Positions 54,174 through 62,246 of a DNA stretch of 64,000 nt are shown here, piece after piece. A program made the translations under genes and the position numbers. Source of the DNA: Jannaschia pohangensis (GTDB lineage Bacteria > Pseudomonadota > Alphaproteobacteria > Rhodobacterales > Rhodobacteraceae); the NCBI RefSeq assembly GCF_900113875.1, contig NZ_FORA01000004.1:248001-312000 (forward strand), written 5' to 3'. The notes beneath the pieces were generated by a model. The model had not been told where the DNA came from. It saw nothing but the letters and a program-made list of their open reading frames with translations, and searched no databases. Position 1 is the first letter of the stretch. Every line of letters begins with the position of its first letter.

Positions 54174-55476
54174 GGACAGTGCCTCCGAACTCTCGCGCCG
54201 CACATTGCGCCGCCGCTGGCTGCCGCGGAGCTTCTATGCCCGCGCGGCGCTGATCCTGATCGTGCCGATCATCACCTTGCAGCTTGCCGTCGCGGTGATG
54301 TTCCTGCAACGCCATTACGAGGGCGTCACGGTCCAGATGACGTCGAACATGTCGCGCGAGATCAACCTGGTCCGCAGCGACCCGCGCCTTGCCCCCGACC
54401 TCGGCATCCAACTCGTCCCGGCGCCGACCGAAACGCGGGTGCGTTTCTGGGATCTGTCGGGCCGTGCCATGCGCGAGCAGATGGATCTGCTGTTTCCCGA
54501 TCTGGCCACGGTCGACCTTCTGACGACGCGCAAGGTCGTGATGATCGGGTTCGAGGACGGCACCGGAATGGCGTTCGCCCGATCCAACGTGTCCGCGGCC
54601 AATCCGCATCAATTGCTGGTCCTGATGATGGCCACGGCGTTGTTGATGACGGCGGTGTCGTTCCTCTTCATGCGCGGTCAGATCCGGCCAATCCGGCGAC
54701 TGGCGCGCGCCGCCGAGGCGTTTGGCCGGGGGGATGTGGCCGAGTTCCGCCCTTCCGGTGCGACCGAGGTGCGGGCGGCCGGCACCGCCTTCCTGGAAAT
54801 GCGCAATCGGATCGAGCGGCACATCGAGCAGCGGACGCTGCTTCTGTCGGGGGTCAGCCACGACCTGCGCACGCCGCTGACACGGATGAAGCTGGAACTG
54901 TCGATGATGGACGCGCCCGAGGCCGGCGATCTGACCCGCGACGTCGAGGCGATGGAGCGGATCATCGATACCTTCCTCGATTTCGCGCGCGATTCGGCCA
55001 ACGACGCGCTGGCCGAGGTCGATCTCACCGCCCTGTTGCAGGAGGTGGTGGACATGGCCGCCCCCGGAGCAGGCTTGACGGTTGCGGGGCCATCGGTGCG
55101 GATCCGGGTCTATCCCGACGGGATCCGGCGGGCGGTCGCCAACCTGGTCAAGAACGCGCAGCGTTATGGCACCGTGGTTCGCGTCACGGTCGATGCGGGC
55201 GACAGCGCCGTTGTCATCGCGGTCGAGGATGACGGGCCCGGCATTCCCATCGGCCAGCGGGAGGCCGCCATGCGTCCCTTTGCCCGCCTCGACAGCGCGC
55301 GATCCAACACCGCGGGCAACGTCGGCCTGGGCCTGAGCATCGTGCGCGACGTCGCCCGCGCCCATGGCGGCGCGCTGCGACTTGCCAATTCCGACCTGGG
55401 CGGTCTGTCGGCGCAAATCGTTTTGCCACGCGAGAGGGGAACGGGAAGGATGGTAGGCCCGGCAGGACTTGAATAA
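54172..55476 (+). CDS. Sensor histidine kinase (EnvZ-like), C-terminus formed by element insertion
   Basis: 434 aa. Helix 1 at about 24-45, periplasmic domain, helix 2 at about 147-167, HAMP 168-220, phosphoacceptor His230 in SGVSHDLRTPL. The N box LVKNAQRYG and G boxes VEDDGPGIP and VGLGLSIV belong to the HATPase domain. No response regulator gene is adjacent. The last residues GPAGLE are encoded by a tRNA 3'-end fragment (55451-55473), and the stop codon comes from the integrated element, so the native tail probably differed. The main catalytic parts appear intact. Confidence 0.9.
   Translation: MDSASELSRRTLRRRWLPRSFYARAALILIVPIITLQLAVAVMFLQRHYEGVTVQMTSNMSREINLVRSDPRLAPDLGIQLVPAPTETRVRFWDLSGRAMREQMDLLFPDLATVDLLTTRKVVMIGFEDGTGMAFARSNVSAANPHQLLVLMMATALLMTAVSFLFMRGQIRPIRRLARAAEAFGRGDVAEFRPSGATEVRAAGTAFLEMRNRIERHIEQRTLLLSGVSHDLRTPLTRMKLELSMMDAPEAGDLTRDVEAMERIIDTFLDFARDSANDALAEVDLTALLQEVVDMAAPGAGLTVAGPSVRIRVYPDGIRRAVANLVKNAQRYGTVVRVTVDAGDSAVVIAVEDDGPGIPIGQREAAMRPFARLDSARSNTAGNVGLGLSIVRDVARAHGGALRLANSDLGGLSAQIVLPRERGTGRMVGPAGLE
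55451..55473 (-). other. Attachment site: duplicated tRNA 3' end at element boundary
   Basis: Read on the minus strand, this 23-nt stretch starts with a T-loop-like TTCAAGT, then CCTGC (3' half of a T stem), CGGGCCT (3' acceptor strand) and ACCA. No 5' tRNA half exists beside it. This is the usual scar left when an element integrates at a tRNA 3' end: the intact tRNA should lie at the far (right) end of the element. The base change from backbone to lower-G+C sequence occurs right here. Confidence 0.75.
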
Positions 55477-55503
55477 CCTTAATCTCAAAGAGAAAAGTGG
55501 CGG

Positions 55504-55571
55504 ATACCAACAGAAATACCAACAAAACCGTTGCTGTTTCACGGATTCGTCCGACTGTTGCGATACCAACA
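55504..55571 (+). repeat. Three ATACCAACA direct repeats (candidate integrase arm sites)
   Basis: Exact 9-bp copies at 55504-55512, 55516-55524 and 55563-55571, 30 to 90 bp inside the attachment core, all in the same orientation. Tyrosine integrases use such arm-type repeats near att cores. The rest of the 335-bp gap before the next gene (55477-55811) shows no ORF with support. Confidence 0.6.
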
Positions 55572-55811
55572 CATTGGTCCGTCACCTAAGGGCGGCATAG
55601 CCCCCATGTCAGGATAAGATCGGTCAGCTTTCCGAGAGTGCGCGGGACTGCCACGACCTAGGCACCGAACCGCCACAGTAGCGCGGCCGCCCTGCGTCAC
55701 GCGTTGCCCCGACTGTGATAGACGGGGAAAACAGCCAAATCTTGGAGAATTGTGCTTGCTCCGAGCTAGATGATGTGTTTTTTGGTGCAAAAAACACCAC
55801 GGGAGGCCGCA

Positions 55812-56012
55812 GTGGGTAGACCTCGGACAGATCGCAAGATCGCCCGCATCAGCGTGAGCTTGGATGACCAAGATTATCAGGTGCTGCGAGAGATCGCAGA
55901 CAAGAACGATGTGTCTGCCGCTTGGATCGTGCGACGCGCCGTCTCTGAATTCTTGGATCGGAAGTCGGCAGATCAGAATGAGGTTTGGCCCGAGAAAGTG
56001 GCTGGCCGATGA
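55812..56012 (+). CDS. Ribbon-helix-helix (CopG/Arc-type) DNA-binding protein
   Basis: 66 aa from GTG 55812 (GGGAGG five bases upstream). A start at 55770 would add 14 residues without a ribosome site. The sequence GRPRTDRKIARISVSLDDQDYQVLREIADKNDVSAAWIVRRAVSEFL follows the RHH pattern: basic N-arm, one beta strand, two helices. It probably regulates the following restriction-modification genes, and its stop overlaps the nuclease start as ATGA. Such small regulators prevent nuclease production before methylation. Confidence 0.82.
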   Translation: MGRPRTDRKIARISVSLDDQDYQVLREIADKNDVSAAWIVRRAVSEFLDRKSADQNEVWPEKVAGR

Positions 56013-57373
56013 AGAGAAGTGACCTTCCATTCGGTAGTGAGTTTTCGCCTTCGCAGATTGAGCTTTCGGCCGTCTTGGAAATGGCCGAGCTTCATGGTGG
56101 TGACTGGAAGGCATTTGAGGCTGAAGTGCGCGCCGCGTATTTCGACGGCCATAGCACCACCGACTACAATCGAGGCAAGCTCGCCAATAATACCAAGCTG
56201 GGCATGATTGCCTATGGGATCATAGAACGTGACGCAAACCTGACCGACTTCGGACGGGAGCTTTATGCCCTCAAGGATGACGGGGCAGAGCTTTACGGGT
56301 GCCTCGCCAAGCACATTCTTCTGAACTTGCACGGCATGACTCTTGTGCGCTGCATTCAGGACATGGTGGCCGCCGGTGAAGTCGTCAGTTTGACCACGTT
56401 GCGCGACGGCCTTGCGGCCCGTGGGGTTCACTATCCGCCGGGCGGCAAGCACCCGAGCATGATGCGCCTGTGGCTTGCGAAAGCGGGCGTGTTTGTCGGC
56501 AGTCGGTGGCAGGTTGATCCATTCCGCATTGAAACTGTCCTCGGGCTCAACCCGGACGAGTTCGAGGTGTTGGCGGGGTTTACGGCCGAGCAACGGGCGT
56601 TCTTGCGCGCCCTTGCGAATACCGGCACCACCGATCCGCAGCCCGCAAATGAAATCGCCAAATTGGCAGCAGCGACCTACGGGGTGAGGTTTCCTGAGAA
56701 AAGCCTGCCCAAACTGGTGCTCAACGCACTCGAAAGTGCCGGGTATATCGTCGCGGAAAAGACCACGACCGGCCGAGGGGCAAAGCCCTTTCAGGTGAAG
56801 CCCACCGGCAAGCTGATTGCCGATGTGGTGGACCCGCTGATTGAGCAATTGAAAGGGCAAACCGACCCAAAGTTGCTGGCGCTGCTCCGCACTCCGCTTT
56901 CGGCTATTCTGGACGAGATCAAGGACAAAGACCGCTACAAGGCCGGGCTTGCGCTTGAGGCATTGGCGTTCAAGATCATGCGGCTGCTCGATATGACCTA
57001 TGTGGCGACCCGCCTGCGGGCCAATCAAACCGGTGGGGCGGAAGTCGATTTGGTGTTTGAGAGTGCCCGCCTCGTGTTTTCCCGCTGGCAGGTGCAATGT
57101 AAGAACACCGCGCACGTCTCTCTTGATGATGTGGCCAAAGAAGTCGGCCTTACACACTTTCTTAAGAGTAATGTGATCGTCGTGGTGACCACGGGCAACA
57201 TTGGAAGCGAAGCGCGCCGCTATGCCAACAAGATCATGGCCGATTCCAATCTTGCCATTGTAATGCTCGATGGCGGTGATCTGGGCGCGATCAGCGACAG
57301 CCCGGCCACGATCATTCGCTCTTTCGACCGCGAAGCCCGGCACGCTATGAACTTAAAAAAGCTAGAGCTCTGA
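56009..57373 (+). CDS. PD-(D/E)XK (Mrr-like) restriction endonuclease
   Basis: 454 aa from ATG 56009. The C-terminal nuclease core is visible as Glu317 (GLALEALAFKIM), Asp346 (GGAEVDLVF) and the Gln363-x-Lys365 motif in WQVQCKN, the QxK variant used by Mrr-type enzymes. The N-terminal 300 residues are helical with winged-helix-like stretches (for example ALESAGYIVAEKTTTGRGAKPF) that could read DNA. It is sandwiched between the RHH regulator (4-bp overlap) and the methyltransferase (10-bp gap), so it is the cutting partner of that enzyme. Recognition sequence unknown. Confidence 0.85.
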   Translation: MKRSDLPFGSEFSPSQIELSAVLEMAELHGGDWKAFEAEVRAAYFDGHSTTDYNRGKLANNTKLGMIAYGIIERDANLTDFGRELYALKDDGAELYGCLAKHILLNLHGMTLVRCIQDMVAAGEVVSLTTLRDGLAARGVHYPPGGKHPSMMRLWLAKAGVFVGSRWQVDPFRIETVLGLNPDEFEVLAGFTAEQRAFLRALANTGTTDPQPANEIAKLAAATYGVRFPEKSLPKLVLNALESAGYIVAEKTTTGRGAKPFQVKPTGKLIADVVDPLIEQLKGQTDPKLLALLRTPLSAILDEIKDKDRYKAGLALEALAFKIMRLLDMTYVATRLRANQTGGAEVDLVFESARLVFSRWQVQCKNTAHVSLDDVAKEVGLTHFLKSNVIVVVTTGNIGSEARRYANKIMADSNLAIVMLDGGDLGAISDSPATIIRSFDREARHAMNLKKLEL

Positions 57374-57383
57374 GGGGGCAAAT

Positions 57384-58469
57384 ATGACCAAGAACGAGTC
57401 TCTTGCGATCTATCACCAAACCCAATTGGGGCGCATTTATCATGCCAATAGCTTAGACGTGATGAAGCGCCGCAAGAAGGAGTCCGTTGACCTGATTATG
57501 ACCAGTCCGCCTTTCGCTCTCACGCGCAAGAAGGATTACGGGAATGAACAGGAAGATGCCTATCTTGAGTGGTTTCGGGATTTTGCCGTCCAGTTTCATC
57601 GCATCCTCAAGGAAGACGGAAGCCTAGTGATCGACCTAGGCGGGGCGTGGAAACCAGGCATTCCGGTGCGCAGCCTTTACCACTTCAAACTATTGATTAT
57701 GCTCTGCGAGGAATACGGTTTTCACCTCGCTCAAGAGTTCTATTGGTGGAATCCGTCAAAGCTTCCGACCCCTGCCGAATGGGTGAATGTGCGCCGCATT
57801 CGCGTTAAGGACGGAATCAACACGGTTTGGTGGCTTTCAAAGTCGCCTTGGCCCCGGGCAAGCAACCGCCGTGTGCTTCAGCCCTATAGCGAAAGCATGA
57901 AGACGCTCCTCACCAATGGTTACACAGCGAAGCTCCGGCCGTCTGGGCACGACATTAGCGAGAAGTTCGCAATCGACAACGGGGCCGCGATCCCGCCGAA
58001 CCTAATCGCCATTCCGAATACCGAGAGCAACAGTAGCTATATGCGGTATTGCAAGGAAAAGGGGATAAAAGCGCATCCGGCGCGGTTCCCCTCTGCGTTG
58101 CCTGAATATTTTATTCGCATGGTTACCGATCCCGGTGACGTGGTGCTTGATCCCTTCGGCGGCAGTTGCATCACAGGGGAGGTTGCCGAACGTCTTGGGC
58201 GAAAGTGGGTATGCGCAGAGTTAGTTGCGGCATACCTGGAAGGGGCCAAGGGGCGGTTTGAGTGCCCCAGCGAGCCTCCCAAGCGTAAAGCTCAGAAGAA
58301 TCAGGATGACGGCTATTATCGTGTTCCGCACCCGGGTTTGCTTTGGAATGGTGGCGACGAACGCGAGAGCGCCCCGCTGGCCGAGGACGGTGGCCGACAG
58401 CGACCGAAGCATATGCGCGACAAGGCCAAAGGCACCCAGAGCGTAACTATTATCCGGGCTGCCGAGTAG
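57384..58469 (+). CDS. Site-specific DNA methyltransferase (N4-cytosine/beta type)
   Basis: 361 aa with GAGGGGG upstream. Catalytic motif IV is TSPPF (residues 40-44), and the AdoMet motif I DPFGGS comes later (256-261), so the order is IV then I, the beta class. SPPF rather than DPPY favours N4-cytosine methylation. HPARFP before motif I is typical. The C-terminal 75 residues are charged and divergent. It protects host DNA from the upstream nuclease. The target half-site cannot be deduced by eye. Confidence 0.9.
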   Translation: MTKNESLAIYHQTQLGRIYHANSLDVMKRRKKESVDLIMTSPPFALTRKKDYGNEQEDAYLEWFRDFAVQFHRILKEDGSLVIDLGGAWKPGIPVRSLYHFKLLIMLCEEYGFHLAQEFYWWNPSKLPTPAEWVNVRRIRVKDGINTVWWLSKSPWPRASNRRVLQPYSESMKTLLTNGYTAKLRPSGHDISEKFAIDNGAAIPPNLIAIPNTESNSSYMRYCKEKGIKAHPARFPSALPEYFIRMVTDPGDVVLDPFGGSCITGEVAERLGRKWVCAELVAAYLEGAKGRFECPSEPPKRKAQKNQDDGYYRVPHPGLLWNGGDERESAPLAEDGGRQRPKHMRDKAKGTQSVTIIRAAE

Positions 58470-58472
58470 ACG

Positions 58473-59492
58473 ATGCCACCTCTCAGAAAGGCCGCCCTTT
58501 TTCGGGTTTTTGAGGACTCATTGCGCAAAAGCGGGCTCAGCTTTTTGCGCCCATCGGCGGATGGGGATCATCCGGCTGCCTATCAGATCATCCGGGATCA
58601 AACCTCATTTCGGGTTCGCGTTTATATCTGGAATTTGACCTTCGGGGGGCGTGTCACGCTCCCGGATGAATGGCGGATTCAAGTCACTGGGTTGCCTGAG
58701 ATTAGTGGCGCTCAACGCTTCGTGCCCGAGTTTGGTGGAAGGACTGCGGTTCTCGGGTGGTGCGGCGAACTCGGGGTTTTCGCAGCCTATGACGTGAGCA
58801 AACACCTTGGGGCGCTTGGTGGTTCGCCTTCTATCCAAATTCGGCAGCCCGCTCTTGAATCCGCGCGGGTCAACGGGCTCGCGCCGCATTTCAAGGGCGA
58901 AGCGGAGGTGGCCTTTGCAGTCAAGCCTGCTTACATGGGCTTGTATCTGGACAATATGGACGAACTACACGCCTGCGGTTCTTCCGAGGAGGCATTGCAG
59001 CTTCTCGATGAACTCTGCGAAGACCCCGCAAGCGTTGACGATCAGGATATTGAAGACCAAGTGCCCGAGCCGCGCCGGTATGGCGTTGTGTCGACGATGA
59101 AGGCGCTTAGGGACGCGAATTTCAAAGACCGGGTTCTGACTGCCTATTCTCATTCCTGCGCGATGTGCGGGGTGCAACTTCGGCTCTTGGATGCCGCGCA
59201 CATCCTCCCAGCCGCGCACCCCGACAGCACCGATGAAACGAGCAACGGCATTGCGCTTTGTGCCCTGCATCACCGGGCCTATGACCGTGGCTTGTTGACA
59301 TTCGACTCCGGTTATCGAATTCATCGAAACGAGCCGATGGAAAGGGAACTTGTCGCTGCAAGTTTGGACGGTGGCTTGGCGGAATTCCGGGCGCGGCTGT
59401 TCCCCATGATCGAAGTGCCGCCCAATCGCGCTGATCGGCCGTCACCCGCTTTCGTGGATCAGGTCAACGCGCTTCGGGGCTGGGCACTATAG
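58473..59492 (+). CDS. HNH endonuclease, third gene of the R-M operon
   Basis: 339 aa, starting 3 bp after the methyltransferase stop. The C-terminal HNH domain (about 215-275) reads CAMCGVQLRLLDAAHILPAAHPDSTDETSNG, then ALCALHHRAYDRGLL, with Cys pairs for structural zinc and the His-Asn-His active site. The N-terminal 200 residues form a beta-rich domain (SFRVRVYIWNLTFGGRVTLPDEWRIQVTG) that may sense DNA bases or ends. Its coupling to a complete R-M pair is unusual: a second nuclease could cut DNA with a different methylation state. Confidence 0.85.
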   Translation: MPPLRKAALFRVFEDSLRKSGLSFLRPSADGDHPAAYQIIRDQTSFRVRVYIWNLTFGGRVTLPDEWRIQVTGLPEISGAQRFVPEFGGRTAVLGWCGELGVFAAYDVSKHLGALGGSPSIQIRQPALESARVNGLAPHFKGEAEVAFAVKPAYMGLYLDNMDELHACGSSEEALQLLDELCEDPASVDDQDIEDQVPEPRRYGVVSTMKALRDANFKDRVLTAYSHSCAMCGVQLRLLDAAHILPAAHPDSTDETSNGIALCALHHRAYDRGLLTFDSGYRIHRNEPMERELVAASLDGGLAEFRARLFPMIEVPPNRADRPSPAFVDQVNALRGWAL

Positions 59493-59506
59493 CCCAGCGT
59501 TCACCC

Positions 59507-60481
59507 CTATGAGTGCTGTTTTCGGAAGTTCTCGAAGTGGAAACCGAGGCTTTTGGGCGAGACTTTATCGGTGACGGTTTTGCCGCGAAGGCTCTGGTAA
59601 TTCGGGGATGCGATCCGGTCTGAAACCTCGATAGCCATGGTCTCGGGGTTGATCGAAATTAGGTGCGCGTCAAAGAGCTTGTGAATGTCGCTACGCAACA
59701 GAAGGCCATTCTCGGGCATGTCCCGGTCGGCAAACCGCTCCGAATAGGGGATGATATGGGCGGCTTCCAGAACCGAAAGTTCGCTCGTCCCTGTGATCGC
59801 GCAGCGGTTCGGGCGCTTGCTCATGAGGGCCTGCCGGAACGCGCTCTGGTATCGCCGCAGGACCACTTGGCGCAAGACCGTGGCGTCTTCGATCTTCCCA
59901 AGGTTCAGGGGCTCGTGCGGGTCCGGGTTCTGGTTTTCATATTGCGCGATCTTGTGGGCCTTTTCCCGAACGGCGGACAGAAGCCTGTCCACGTCGCTAT
60001 CGGAGATCGGCCAAATCCGGCTATGGCGGCTCGCTCCGACACCGGAAATGAACGTCCCGTCATCCTTGTGCGCTTCCAAGAGTTCTTTCCCAACAGGGCG
60101 CTCGAAGAACACAACGTCTAGCACCGGGGCGCGGCGATCCAGTTGCATGGGCCCGAACTCTACCACGGCCGTCAAGCCCCGCCCGCGCTCGTTGGTCTTC
60201 TGCTGCTCATGCAGCCACACGAGGCCCCGGAAGCCCTTGGTGAATATCTCGTCGGCATAGCTGTTTTCTTTGTGAAGCTCGGGCAGGGCAGCGTCCCGAC
60301 CAATCCAGCTTTCGGCCGTGGCGCGAACGTCCGGCTCTCCGAATAGCTCGATTGCACTGGATTTGACGAAGAACTGAATGTCCTGCCGTCGGAACTCCTG
60401 CACCTTGCTCGCCCCGAGCTTCAATCGCTCCTGCGCGGCGGCGATCACGTCCGGGGTGAACCGCTCGGGGTATCTGAGCAC
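59507..60481 (-). CDS. HNH endonuclease 2
   Basis: 324 aa from GTG 60481. HNH core about 215-275: RCAITGTSELSVLEAAHIIPYSERFADRDMPENG, then LLLRSDIHKLFDAHLI. It has only one Cys in the first motif, so zinc binding may be absent, unlike the neighbour at 58473. The N-terminal region (AIELFGEPDVRATAESWIGRDAALPELHKENSY) is of unknown fold. It converges on HNH gene 1, and its start lies directly after the stop of a 77-aa gene, so these two form a pair. Confidence 0.82.
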   Translation of the reverse strand: MLRYPERFTPDVIAAAQERLKLGASKVQEFRRQDIQFFVKSSAIELFGEPDVRATAESWIGRDAALPELHKENSYADEIFTKGFRGLVWLHEQQKTNERGRGLTAVVEFGPMQLDRRAPVLDVVFFERPVGKELLEAHKDDGTFISGVGASRHSRIWPISDSDVDRLLSAVREKAHKIAQYENQNPDPHEPLNLGKIEDATVLRQVVLRRYQSAFRQALMSKRPNRCAITGTSELSVLEAAHIIPYSERFADRDMPENGLLLRSDIHKLFDAHLISINPETMAIEVSDRIASPNYQSLRGKTVTDKVSPKSLGFHFENFRKQHS

Positions 60482-60715
60482 CTAGGCTTCATAGCTCTGA
60501 TCCGGGTCAATCTCCTCGAACCCGGCCGAGGCGTTCAAGACCCGGCTGGAAATCACCGAGACCGCCCCCAAGGCGTTGATGTCCCAGGGTTCATACCCGA
60601 GGCCCGCCCGCTGGCCTTGGCTGCGCTTGACCTCTTGCCAATGATCGTAGACCCGGGCGAGATCGTTTTCTAACGGATCGGCGCTGCCTCTTAGGGATTT
60701 CATCACTTCCGACAT
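60482..60715 (-). CDS. Small hypothetical protein paired with HNH endonuclease 2
   Basis: 77 aa, ATG with CAGGAG upstream, mostly helical and acidic at its C-terminus (GFEEIDPDQSYEA). It starts MSEVMKSLRGSADPLENDLARVYDHWQEVKRSQGQRAG in two helical stretches, followed by INALGAVSVISSRVLN. Its stop abuts the HNH start (adjacent bases). It could be an inhibitor, specificity or partner subunit; no family recognised. Confidence 0.7.
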   Translation of the reverse strand: MSEVMKSLRGSADPLENDLARVYDHWQEVKRSQGQRAGLGYEPWDINALGAVSVISSRVLNASAGFEEIDPDQSYEA

Positions 60716-60901
60716 GCGGTCTCCTGCATCTTGGCTTTCGCAGCCATTTAGTTCGGAATTTCCCCGAATGCGTCGACGATCAAGTGGTGATCCTTCCAGA
60801 ACACTTGTTTGAGAGTAAACTCTTTAAGGCAAACCTACTGCATTCGGGAGAGCATCGTGCATCATCCAAGAGCAGCACTGAGTGGCGGGTCTCAAAATGA
60901 G

Positions 60902-61471
60902 TCAGGACGCCTCTTGGAGGTAGCGATAGACACTGGATCGCGCCACGCCCAACGCCTTGGCAATCGCTGTGGGGGTTATGCCTCTGGCGCGCATGGCGTT
61001 CACCTTTTCCCCATCTATTGTCGCGGGCCTGCCTTTGAACGGGGAGTCCGGTCCTTTGGCCAAAGCTGCGTCTATGCCTTCCCGCTGGCGCGCCTTGCGG
61101 ATTTCAGTTTCAAACTCGGCTACCGCTGACAGCATGGTAAAGAACATGCGCCCTTCCGGCGTCGTGGTATCAATCGCTTGTTCCAGCACCCGCAGTCCTA
61201 CGCCTTTGGCGGTAAGCGTGTGGGCAATGTTGTGCAGGTCGCGGGTGGACCGCGCTAGCCGGTCTAAGCGGGTTACTACCAGCGTGTCATCCTTGCGAAT
61301 GCCGCGCGTCAGCAGATCGTCCAGCGCCTGCCGCCCGTCCCGCTTGGTGCCGCTGACCTTCTCGCTGTAGAGGTGTTCCGCACTCACGCCCGCAGCGGTC
61401 AGCGCCGCAACCTGCACGTCCAGCTTTTGCCCGACGCTGCTAACTCGCGCGTATCCGATCAACTCGCCCAC
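60902..61471 (-). CDS. Serine recombinase (resolvase/invertase family)
   Basis: 189 aa from GTG 61471 with AGGGGA upstream. The catalytic Ser lies in IGYARVSSVGQ, and VVTRLDRLARSTRDL and EGRMFFTMLSAVAEFETEIRKARQREGI give the dimer-forming and long E helix. The C-terminal helix-turn-helix is ITPTAIAKALGVARSSVYRYL. At this length it is a Tn3/gamma-delta-type small resolvase or an inversion enzyme. A symmetric res-like site lies directly upstream (61487-61552). Confidence 0.93.
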   Translation of the reverse strand: MGELIGYARVSSVGQKLDVQVAALTAAGVSAEHLYSEKVSGTKRDGRQALDDLLTRGIRKDDTLVVTRLDRLARSTRDLHNIAHTLTAKGVGLRVLEQAIDTTTPEGRMFFTMLSAVAEFETEIRKARQREGIDAALAKGPDSPFKGRPATIDGEKVNAMRARGITPTAIAKALGVARSSVYRYLQEAS

Positions 61472-61486
61472 AGTATTATCCCCTTA

Positions 61487-61552
61487 TGTCCGATTAGACT
61501 GTCCTGTAAATCGCTACCGTCCGGTAAGTGATTCTACAAGTCCAATCGGACA
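61487..61552. promoter_or_regulatory. Candidate res/operator site upstream of the recombinase
   Basis: TGTCCGATT (61487-61495) and AATCGGACA (61544-61552) are exact reverse complements. Nested almost at the same centre is TACCG-TC-CGGTA (61515-61526). The concentric layout over 66 bp next to a serine recombinase start resembles a res crossover site that doubles as promoter/operator. Confidence 0.55.
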
Positions 61553-61614
61553 CTTTCGAGAGACTTTCGCGTGTCCGCTCAGCGTATACTTAAACGGGAC
61601 ACGTCAGACTCGGT

Positions 61615-61860
61615 TCAGGCTAGGCAGTTGGGTGGATTTGCCGGTCGACGCATTTTACCTCGCGTGTTTTTCATGTAGATCGGGAGACTCTTTATTTCCG
61701 CCAGGTATTTTTCGTAATTCGACAGCGTTTGTTTGCTGTGGTGGTCCTCGGAGAAGTGAACCTCGGATACGAATAAGTCGCAGCGCGAACAGAACCAAAG
61801 ATCAGGGGCACCTTCTTTTTGGTCTCCGTTCAGGTAGTAGCGTTCAGGTTGTTCGGTCAT
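61615..61860 (-). CDS. Small hypothetical zinc-binding-like protein
   Basis: 81 aa, ATG with AAGGAACG upstream. The sequence LWFCSRCDLFVSEVHFSEDHHSKQ has CxxC followed by His residues, suggesting a small zinc site. The C-terminus is basic (KNTRGKMRRPANPPNC). It lies between the recombinase and the primase-helicase on the same strand. Function unknown. Confidence 0.65.
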   Translation of the reverse strand: MTEQPERYYLNGDQKEGAPDLWFCSRCDLFVSEVHFSEDHHSKQTLSNYEKYLAEIKSLPIYMKNTRGKMRRPANPPNCLA

Positions 61861-62073
61861 TTCAGTCGTTCCTTTGCGTTGATTGTGTGTGGCCCAACTT
61901 GGCTTCGGGTCCTTCTTGGGGTGGGGGTGCGCTGGGCGGGATCACCGACTCGCCCAATTCGCGTGATTTCAATTTAGTGACAGTTAGATTGGCCCCCTCA
62001 TTCCAAATACTTTGCAAAGAGGGTCGGGCCGGGGTTCGGAGTCCCCGCGGGTGCCGCCCTTAGGGAAGGACCC

Positions 62074-62124
62074 ATGATCGCTTGGGGGCGATGATCGCGG
62101 AAAACCGATGATCGGCTGCGCTGC
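62074..62124. repeat. Three iteron-like direct repeats, 17-bp period
   Basis: ATGATCG occurs at 62074, 62091 and 62108, exactly 17 bp apart, the first two extending to ATGATCGC. The period matches plasmid iterons. The array lies in the 410-bp gene-free gap (61861-62270) just past the 3' end of the primase-helicase gene. No other ORF with support is seen in this gap. Confidence 0.5.
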
Positions 62125-62188
62125 ATCCGCGCTTCTGATTGATTGTGCTTCATCTTCTAGTTCCATTGCTGAGCATGGCACCGAGACA

Positions 62189-62215
62189 AGGGACACCCTT
62201 AAGGGGTGTGTCCCT
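62189..62215. repeat. Imperfect palindrome centred on CTTAAG
   Basis: AGGGACACCC-TTAA-GGGGTGTGTCCCT: the right arm has two additional bases, otherwise the arms match. It could be a terminator stem for the minus-strand primase-helicase gene or part of a replication-origin structure with the iteron-like repeats. Confidence 0.45.
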
Positions 62216-62246
62216 GTCCGTCTCGCCGGTGTGCCCTTTTGCCGGT

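Noticed and set aside
55451-55473. Complete tRNA gene at the kinase end
   Set aside because: Only the T-loop to CCA part exists; there is no D arm, anticodon arm or 5' acceptor strand to its right. Interpreted as an attachment scar instead.
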